From positions 62,001-126,000 of the forward strand of contig NZ_NKYF01000009.1 in assembly GCF_002262885.1 (NCBI RefSeq): a stretch of 64,000 nt of DNA, in the 5' to 3' direction. The first letter of the stretch is position 1; every line of letters begins with the position of its first letter. The DNA is from Pseudonocardia sp. MH-G8 (GTDB lineage: Bacteria > Actinomycetota > Actinomycetes > Mycobacteriales > Pseudonocardiaceae). Below the pieces are notes generated by a model that was given only the letters and a program-made list of their open reading frames with translations, had not been told where the DNA came from and searched no databases. A program made the translations under genes and the position numbers. This document shows, piece by piece, positions 59,255-64,000 of this stretch.

Positions 59255-59340
59255 CGACTCGCGGGTGCCACACCCCGACTCGCGGGGCGTGGGCGCACTC
59301 TCCCTGCCCGCGAGTCGGGGTCTGGGTGCGCCCGAGTCGC
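59255..59340. repeat. 21-bp-phased array of CGACTCGCGGG units, copy 2
   Basis: Direct units at 59255 and 59276 (21 bases apart) are followed by inverted CGAGTCG units at 59311 and 59333 (22 apart). It lies between convergent genes and shares the unit of the array at 57417-57557, so the two arrays frame the GNAT pair. Confidence 0.8.
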
Positions 59341-59344
59341 GCAC

Positions 59345-60169
<825 letters not shown>

Positions 60170-60180
60170 CGCCCGGTCCC

Positions 60181-60660
60181 TCAGCGGTTCTCGCGGACCC
60201 ACTCCAGCATCCCCGGCATCGCCGCGCGGATCATCGCCAGGACGGCGCTGAAACCGTCGTCGTCGCCGTAGTACGGGTCGGGCACCTCCGCGCCCTCGGG
60301 CGCGTCCGGGTCGAACGAGCGCAGCAGCCGCACCCGGTCGGGCTCGGGCACCATCGACCGCAGCGCGCGCCGGTGCGACTTGTCCAGCGCGACGATCAGG
60401 TCGGCACCGAGCTGCTCCGCGTCGACCTGCCGGGCGACGTGGTCCACGGCGTAGCCGCCGCCCTGCAGCACGGCCATCGCGCGCTCGTCGGCCGGTGAGC
60501 CGATGTGCCAGCCCCCGGTGCCCGCGCTGGAGACCTGCACGGCGTCGGCGAGCCCGGCTCGTTCCAGCTCCTGGACGAACACCTTCTCCGCGATCGGCGA
60601 GCGGCAGATGTTGCCGGTGCAGACGAAGACCACAGACAGACTCTTTGACTCGGGGTGCAC
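60181..60660 (-). CDS. Low-molecular-weight protein-tyrosine-phosphatase family
   Basis: A 159-residue phosphatase with the P-loop CTGNICRS (Cys14 to Arg20, CX5R) and the acid Asp128 in DPYYGD. The GTG start at 60660 is the first plausible one before the P-loop. Next to a fructosamine/ribulosamine kinase gene, its substrate may be a sugar phosphate or phosphorylated ketoamine instead of phosphotyrosine; such roles have been described for paired enzymes in other bacteria. Protein dephosphorylation remains possible. Confidence 0.92.
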   Translation of the reverse strand: MHPESKSLSVVFVCTGNICRSPIAEKVFVQELERAGLADAVQVSSAGTGGWHIGSPADERAMAVLQGGGYAVDHVARQVDAEQLGADLIVALDKSHRRALRSMVPEPDRVRLLRSFDPDAPEGAEVPDPYYGDDDGFSAVLAMIRAAMPGMLEWVRENR

Positions 60661-60691
60661 CTGGTCAGTCTCCGCGTACGTTGGGGTCGGG

Positions 60692-60880
60692 TCACTCCGG
60701 GTCGCGTTGCCGCTGGTCACGCAGCTCCCTGCGCAGCCGCTCGACGTCCCAGCGGGCATGACCGCCCGGGGTCACAAGATCCGGGATCACAGTCCCCGCC
60801 TGCGCCCACAACTGCAGCGTGCGCGTCGACACGCCCAACTCCCGGGCGGCGACGGCGGTACTGACCAGCTTCGGTGGCAC
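60692..60880 (-). CDS. BldC-like MerR-type HTH protein
   Basis: A 62-residue protein that is only a winged helix: LVSTAVAARELGVSTRTLQL then WAQAGTVIPDLVTPGGHARW. It matches small BldC/excisionase-like regulators of actinobacteria. GTG start at 60880. It lies 31 bases before the phosphatase gene in the same direction, so it may be the first gene of that operon and control it. Confidence 0.85.
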   Translation of the reverse strand: MPPKLVSTAVAARELGVSTRTLQLWAQAGTVIPDLVTPGGHARWDVERLRRELRDQRQRDPE

Positions 60881-61083
60881 TCGGGCACGTTATGCCGCGG
60901 ATCAGCGGAGATCACGGCGCTATGCGGCGTCTCACGCGTACTGATGCGCTCCGACGTTGTCCTTCGCGATATTGCGCGTTTCGACGTACTCTCTGTGTAG
61001 CTGTCGTCACAGACGCAGCGAGCCCTCGGCGGTGCGGGAACACCACCGAGGGCTCTTGATCCGCAGAGAGGCCCTGCGAACCC
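60881..61083. other. Intergenic region with a strong hairpin
   Basis: 203 bases between the divergent BldC-like gene and the small-protein genes. It holds the hairpin at 61020-61055 and several -10-like AT-rich stretches near 60966-61002 (ATATTG; TGTGTAGCT). No ORF is convincing. The hairpin lies between a likely promoter and the first small gene. Confidence 0.5.
61020..61055 (+). terminator. Hairpin (attenuator or terminator) before the small-protein genes
   Basis: The arms 61020-61034 and 61041-61055 pair over 15 bases with one G-T mismatch (GAGCCCTCGGCGGTG and its partner), with a 6-base loop and only a short T pair after. Its place in a probable 5' leader suggests attenuation or a boundary terminator. 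Confidence 0.5.
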
Positions 61084-61365
61084 GTGAACACTTTCTCATC
61101 CGACACGCGCGCCCACGCGCCCGTCGGTGGTGCGTCGTTGACCGCGAGCGAGCGCGAGTACCAGCGGCTCGCCGCCGCAGTGGCCGATTGGCCGGTCCTG
61201 ATCCGCCGCATCCTCGATCAACACGACGCGACCGGGACGTGCCGGGCGTGCACCACTCCCGGCGGACGGATGGTGATCAAGGCGCCGTGTGCGCCGCGTT
61301 TCCTCGCGATGCAGGCACAGGTGATCAACTACGAGCGCGCCGAGTTGATCGGCAATCACCAGTGA
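61084..61365 (+). CDS. Small hypothetical protein with CxxC
   Basis: A 93-residue protein I cannot assign. It has a helical start (LTASEREYQRLAAAVADWPV), then DATGTCRACTTPGG with a CxxC pair and a further Cys in KAPCAPRFLAMQ. The start is GTG 61084. It overlaps the following gene by four bases (GTGA), and that protein also has a CxxC, so the two probably act together, perhaps through zinc. Similar little Cys proteins sit in accessory regions of actinomycetes. Confidence 0.65.
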   Translation: MNTFSSDTRAHAPVGGASLTASEREYQRLAAAVADWPVLIRRILDQHDATGTCRACTTPGGRMVIKAPCAPRFLAMQAQVINYERAELIGNHQ

Positions 61366-61514
61366 TCCGCCGCCGTCTGCTGCGGCTTGTGCTCGTTCCG
61401 GTGGGGTTGGTGCGGGTGCGCGTGTGCGAGATGTGCGGGGCGCTGGTCGTCGCCGATGCCCGCGAGCAGCATGAGCGCGTTCATCTGCGCGATGGGCGAC
61501 ACCAGGAGCGCTGA
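61362..61514 (+). CDS. Very small Cys/His protein (possible zinc finger)
   Basis: A 50-residue protein starting at GTG 61362 inside the previous stop codon. The first 20 residues are basic and hydrophobic (VIRRRLLRLVLVPVGLVRVR), then CEMCGALVVADAREQHERVH forms a C-x2-C and H-x4-H pattern typical of a treble-clef or C2H2 finger. Function unknown. Translational overlap with the 93-residue protein is the best evidence that it is real. Confidence 0.6.
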   Translation: MIRRRLLRLVLVPVGLVRVRVCEMCGALVVADAREQHERVHLRDGRHQER

Positions 61515-61582
61515 GAGCCGCCTACCGCGACCGACCGCAGAGGTCGGGGCACAGTGTTGGCCCCGGGCTCTGCTGCGGCAGG

Positions 61583-61605
61583 GAGCGGTTCAGCGTGAAC
61601 CGCTC
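61583..61605. terminator. Perfect short hairpin after the small genes
   Basis: GAGCGGTTCA (61583-61592) and TGAACCGCTC (61596-61605) pair perfectly over 10 bases with a 3-base loop, 68 bases after the small gene stop and 51 before the next start. Probably a terminator. Confidence 0.55.
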
Positions 61606-61656
61606 GTCCAGAAGTCGGGCGCATCATCACGGTGACCTCGGTACCGTGCCGTCCTC

Positions 61657-62406
61657 ATGGTGGATCACGCCTTCCCGGCGCCGCACCTCGTTCAGCACGT
61701 TGACGAGGAAGCATTACTCGCCATCGCCGGCGCGATCTCGCCGGGCACCCTTCAGCGGGAGACATGGAATCCGAGCGGGATCTACGTCTGGATCGACGGC
61801 CATCCGACCGGGGTTGAGTCTCGACGCGCCGCTGCATCCCAGCACCAACTCATGCTCTGTGTCCTTCGAGCGTTCGCGGCAGACGCCGGCCAACTCGCCG
61901 ACGAACTTCTGACAGGGCTCGGACCGGGCACCTCGCGAAACCGGGCCGGAGATCAATGGGCCGAGATGGCGTCGGTCGACGGCCGTGGCCACGATCGTGC
62001 CGAGCTGGGGGTGTTCGCTCGGCGAGCACGGAACGGGATCACAGCGAGCGCGCATCTGGAGAGTGCGCTCATCCTCAACGGCCGCCCGAACCGGAGCAGC
62101 GCCGACTACTTCATGACCCACGAGTACGCCACGTTCGAGTTCGCCAGCGCCGCTGAGATCCACGACTTTGCGCTCATCCCCGGCGGGGGCACGAAGATCC
62201 GAGGCGGCGGTGCGCTCGCGCGAATACAGACCGAGTTGGGGTTTCCGGCGACGGGCCAACAGACCTTCAAGAACTCGGCGAACAGCTGGCCCGCGCTGCA
62301 AGGTGGGCGGCACGCCGAGGAGCGCCACCCGGCGGCGATGGACCTCGACCAGCAACGCAAGTTTGCCGCCGACCTGCTGAGGCGATGGGTCGACAAGTAC
62401 CCGTAA
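61657..62406 (+). CDS. Hypothetical protein of unknown family, likely horizontally acquired
   Basis: A 249-residue soluble protein I do not recognise. It has no signal peptide or membrane helix. Notable segments: LQRETWNPSGIYVWIDGHPT, a helical middle (HQLMLCVLRAFAADAGQLAD), and SADYFMTHEYATFEFASAAE. Codon use is looser and less GC-rich than the neighbours (for example ATACAGACC, GACTTTGCG), suggesting transfer. It sits with two tiny Cys proteins between conserved genes. A defence or phage-related role is possible but not supported by any motif I can name. Confidence 0.7.
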   Translation: MVDHAFPAPHLVQHVDEEALLAIAGAISPGTLQRETWNPSGIYVWIDGHPTGVESRRAAASQHQLMLCVLRAFAADAGQLADELLTGLGPGTSRNRAGDQWAEMASVDGRGHDRAELGVFARRARNGITASAHLESALILNGRPNRSSADYFMTHEYATFEFASAAEIHDFALIPGGGTKIRGGGALARIQTELGFPATGQQTFKNSANSWPALQGGRHAEERHPAAMDLDQQRKFAADLLRRWVDKYP

Positions 62407-62411
62407 GCCAC

Positions 62412-62585
62412 TCAGCCTGTGCGTCGGAGCCGGTAGACGTGCTCGCCGTTGCCCTCGTCCAGGTCGGTGAGCACGTACTCCGAACGGGGCGACCGCGTGA
62501 TCACAGGTGGGCCTTCCTCGATCCGCATCGGCGGCAGAACCGACCGAGGGCGGGCAGGCTTCAGCCTCGGATCCCGCTCGGTCAT
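62412..62585 (-). CDS. Small hypothetical protein
   Basis: A 57-residue reading frame starting MTERDPRLKPARPRSVLPPM and ending EHVYRLRRTG. It looks protein-like (balanced composition, no repeats) and ends six bases from the convergent 249-residue gene. A longer form starting ten residues earlier is possible. No family recognised; the function is unknown. Confidence 0.5.
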   Translation of the reverse strand: MTERDPRLKPARPRSVLPPMRIEEGPPVITRSPRSEYVLTDLDEGNGEHVYRLRRTG

Positions 62586-62644
62586 GATCTGCAGCACGAT
62601 CCTCGCGGCCGCCACGTCCCCGCGGCCGCCGTAGGCTCCCCCGC

Positions 62645-63706
62645 ATGGATCACGCGTCCGCCGACCTGCTGCGCCACCACGGCGACGTCGACGCGAGCCC
62701 GGGGCTGCTCGACTTCGCGGTCAACGTGCAGGGCAGCAGCCCGCCGCCGTGGTTGCGCGACCGGCTGGTCGTCGCGCTCGACGGGATCGCCCGCTACCCG
62801 GCCGCCGCCCACGACGCGCAGGCGCGAGAGGCAGTTGCCGCACGGCACAGCCGCCGCGCCGACGAGGTGCTCGTGCTGGCCGGGAGCGCCGAGGGGTTCG
62901 CCCTGCTCCCGGCGTTGCGCCCGCGGCTGGCCGCCGTCGTGCACCCGGGGTTCACCGAGCCCGAGGCCGCGCTGCGGGCGGCCGGGGTGCCGGTCGTGCG
63001 CGTGCACACCCGGGAGGCCGACGGTCACCGGCTGGTGCCGGGGGAGGTGCCGGCGGAGGCGGACCTCGTGGTCATCGGCAACCCGACCAACCCGACGGGC
63101 GTACAGCACCCGGCCGCGGACGTGCGGGCGCTCGCCGCCCCGGGCCGCGTGCTGCTGGTCGACGAGGCGTTCGCCGACGCGGTGCCGGGCGAGCCGGAGA
63201 CGCTCGCGGGAGCGGCCGACGTGCCGGGGCTGCTGGTGTTCCGCAGCCTCACCAAGACCTGGGCGCTGGCCGGGCTCCGTGCCGGCTACGCGCTCGGCGA
63301 GCCCGCCCTGCTGGCCCGGTTGGCCGCGCCGCGCCCGCCCTGGCCGGTGTCGACGCTCGCGCTGGAGGCCGTGATCGCCTGCTCCGCGCCGTCCGCCGTG
63401 GCGCAGGCCCAGGACGCCGCGGAGCGGCTCGCGGCGGCGCGGGCAGCGCAGGCGGAGCGCCTCGGTGCGCTCCCGGGCGTCACGGTGCTGCCGGGACAGG
63501 CTCCCTACCTGCTGCTCCGCCTGCCGCAGGGGCGCGGGGCGCGGGTCCGGGAAGCGCTGCGCGACGCGGGGATCGCGGTGCGTCGCGGCGACACGTTCCC
63601 CGGCCTGGGCCCCGACCACGTCCGCGTCGCGGTGCGCCCCGCGGACCAGGTCGCCCGGCTCGTCGAGGCGCTGGCCGACGCCCTCGCGTGGACAGCAGCC
63701 GCATGA
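62645..63706 (+). CDS. Threonine-phosphate decarboxylase/histidinol-phosphate aminotransferase-like (CobC type)
   Basis: A 353-residue fold-type I PLP enzyme: NPTNPTG, Asp173 in LLVDEAFADA, PLP lysine Lys204 in RSLTKTWALAGLRAGY. The HHGD start (HGDV) and shortness fit CobC/CobD-like enzymes making the aminopropanol-phosphate arm of cobalamin rather than HisC. In mycobacteria the cobC-like gene is likewise next to a Nif3-like gene, as here. TAGGCT (62632-62637) lies seven bases before ATG 62645, so the mRNA is probably leaderless. Confidence 0.88.
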   Translation: MDHASADLLRHHGDVDASPGLLDFAVNVQGSSPPPWLRDRLVVALDGIARYPAAAHDAQAREAVAARHSRRADEVLVLAGSAEGFALLPALRPRLAAVVHPGFTEPEAALRAAGVPVVRVHTREADGHRLVPGEVPAEADLVVIGNPTNPTGVQHPAADVRALAAPGRVLLVDEAFADAVPGEPETLAGAADVPGLLVFRSLTKTWALAGLRAGYALGEPALLARLAAPRPPWPVSTLALEAVIACSAPSAVAQAQDAAERLAAARAAQAERLGALPGVTVLPGQAPYLLLRLPQGRGARVREALRDAGIAVRRGDTFPGLGPDHVRVAVRPADQVARLVEALADALAWTAAA

Positions 63707-63753
63707 CGAACGGCACTCTCGTCGGCTAGGTAGCAACGAGAGTGCCGTTCGTC
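63705..63753. repeat. Perfect 18-bp-arm palindrome after the CobC-like gene
   Basis: The arms 63705-63722 (GACGAACGGCACTCTCGT) and 63736-63753 are perfect reverse complements with a 13-base loop; the stop codon of the preceding gene lies within the first bases. I recall similar GCACTCTCGT palindromes in other Pseudonocardiaceae, but cannot check that here. Probable terminator or dispersed repeat. Confidence 0.75.
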
Positions 63754-63810
63754 GGCTGGGAACCTGCCCCGAGCCCACCGATCATCGGACCGTTCCCCCG
63801 AGGAGGAGTC

Positions 63811-64000
63811 ATGAGCGCGACCGTGGGCGAGGTCATCGCAGCCCTGGAGGCCGCCTACCCGCCGGCGCTGGCCGCCGACTGGGACGCCGTCGGGCTGGTC
63901 TGCGGCGACCCCGGTGAGCCGGTGTCGTCGGTGCTGGTGGCGGTGGATCCCGTCCCGGAGACCGTCGACGAGGCGTTGGACGCCCACCAGTTGCTGGTCA
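63811..64000 (+). CDS. Nif3-like dinuclear metal center protein, 5' part
   Basis: Only the first 63 codons are inside the window. MSATVGEVIAALEAAYPPAL then DWDAVGLVCGDP and VLVAVDPVPETVDEALDAH match the start of the Nif3/YqfO family, widely conserved proteins with a two-metal site and unsettled function (GTP cyclohydrolase-like activity has been proposed for some). AGGAGGAG precedes the ATG by a few bases. The rest lies beyond the edge. Confidence 0.88.
   Translation, partial: MSATVGEVIAALEAAYPPALAADWDAVGLVCGDPGEPVSSVLVAVDPVPETVDEALDAHQLLV

Noticed and set aside
60881..61083. Riboswitch or tRNA-like leader
   Set aside because: Apart from one hairpin I see no conserved riboswitch core and no cloverleaf; the following genes have no metabolic role that would call for a riboswitch.

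Overview
This is very GC-rich chromosomal DNA with GTG starts, dense ATGA/GTGA stop-start overlaps, many apparently leaderless promoters and many IclR/TetR/MarR/ArsR regulators. Together with an F420-type luciferase-like oxidoreductase, a 10-methyl fatty acid gene pair, a WS/DGAT acyltransferase, DUF5709, DUF732 and Asp23/AmaP membrane-stress genes, this points to an actinobacterium, most likely Pseudonocardia or another member of the Pseudonocardiaceae (inference from gene content; no 16S gene is present). I see no rRNA, tRNA, insertion sequence or CRISPR array, and no gene-free stretch longer than about 260 bases.

Layout. 1-1278: folE (cut by the window edge) diverges from a Cys-rich winged-helix regulator across a long palindrome. 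1384-8360: a six-gene catabolic operon (class III CoA transferase, crotonase, tripartite tricarboxylate transporter TctCBA, FAH hydrolase) faces an IclR regulator with a clear operator. 8505-10732: MarR, an ArsR-SRPBCC fusion with tandem operators, and AraC. 10843-12201: a GH4 glycosidase. 12288-14877: TetR, a TetX-like flavin monooxygenase and an FMN reductase, linked by three copies of one operator. 14915-18805: a second IclR/CoA-transferase module with an HMG-CoA-lyase-like enzyme and a decayed GntP permease. 18991-20243: an NAD(P)-binding protein and an SRPBCC protein.

20254-29267 is the most unusual block. An atypical urease (UreAB fusion plus UreC, no accessory genes) diverges from an operon that joins a lone molybdenum hydroxylase large subunit to PxpA, a mini biotin carrier, a biotin carboxylase, PxpB and PxpC. 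It reads like a biotin-dependent route for oxidising and opening a cyclic amide, but the substrate is unknown. 29296-35708: DUF5709, a class III aminotransferase, an LLM oxidoreductase/TetR pair, and a GH13 glucosidase with its ROK regulator. 35967-43481: a large membrane-anchored DUF732 protein, a hydrolase-like lipoprotein lacking its catalytic residues, a seven-gene Asp23/AmaP operon with a tiny HPD protein, and a RibD-like reductase. 43563-46530: a siderophore-type ABC importer lacking its binding protein.

46596-60880: Uma2 nuclease-like protein, PPK2, a dihydroxyphthalate decarboxylase-like protein with LysR, acyl-CoA dehydrogenase, two alpha/beta hydrolases, the BfaA/BfaB-type pair and WS/DGAT acyltransferase, two GNAT proteins bracketed by 21-bp-phased repeat arrays, and a deglycation-like pair (fructosamine kinase plus low-molecular-weight phosphatase) behind a BldC-like regulator. 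61084-62585: an accessory patch of small proteins of unknown function. 62645-64000: a cobalamin-type aminotransferase followed by the start of a Nif3-like gene.

Across the window several families of long perfect or near-perfect palindromes sit exactly at gene ends. Two of the families recur, thousands of bases apart.
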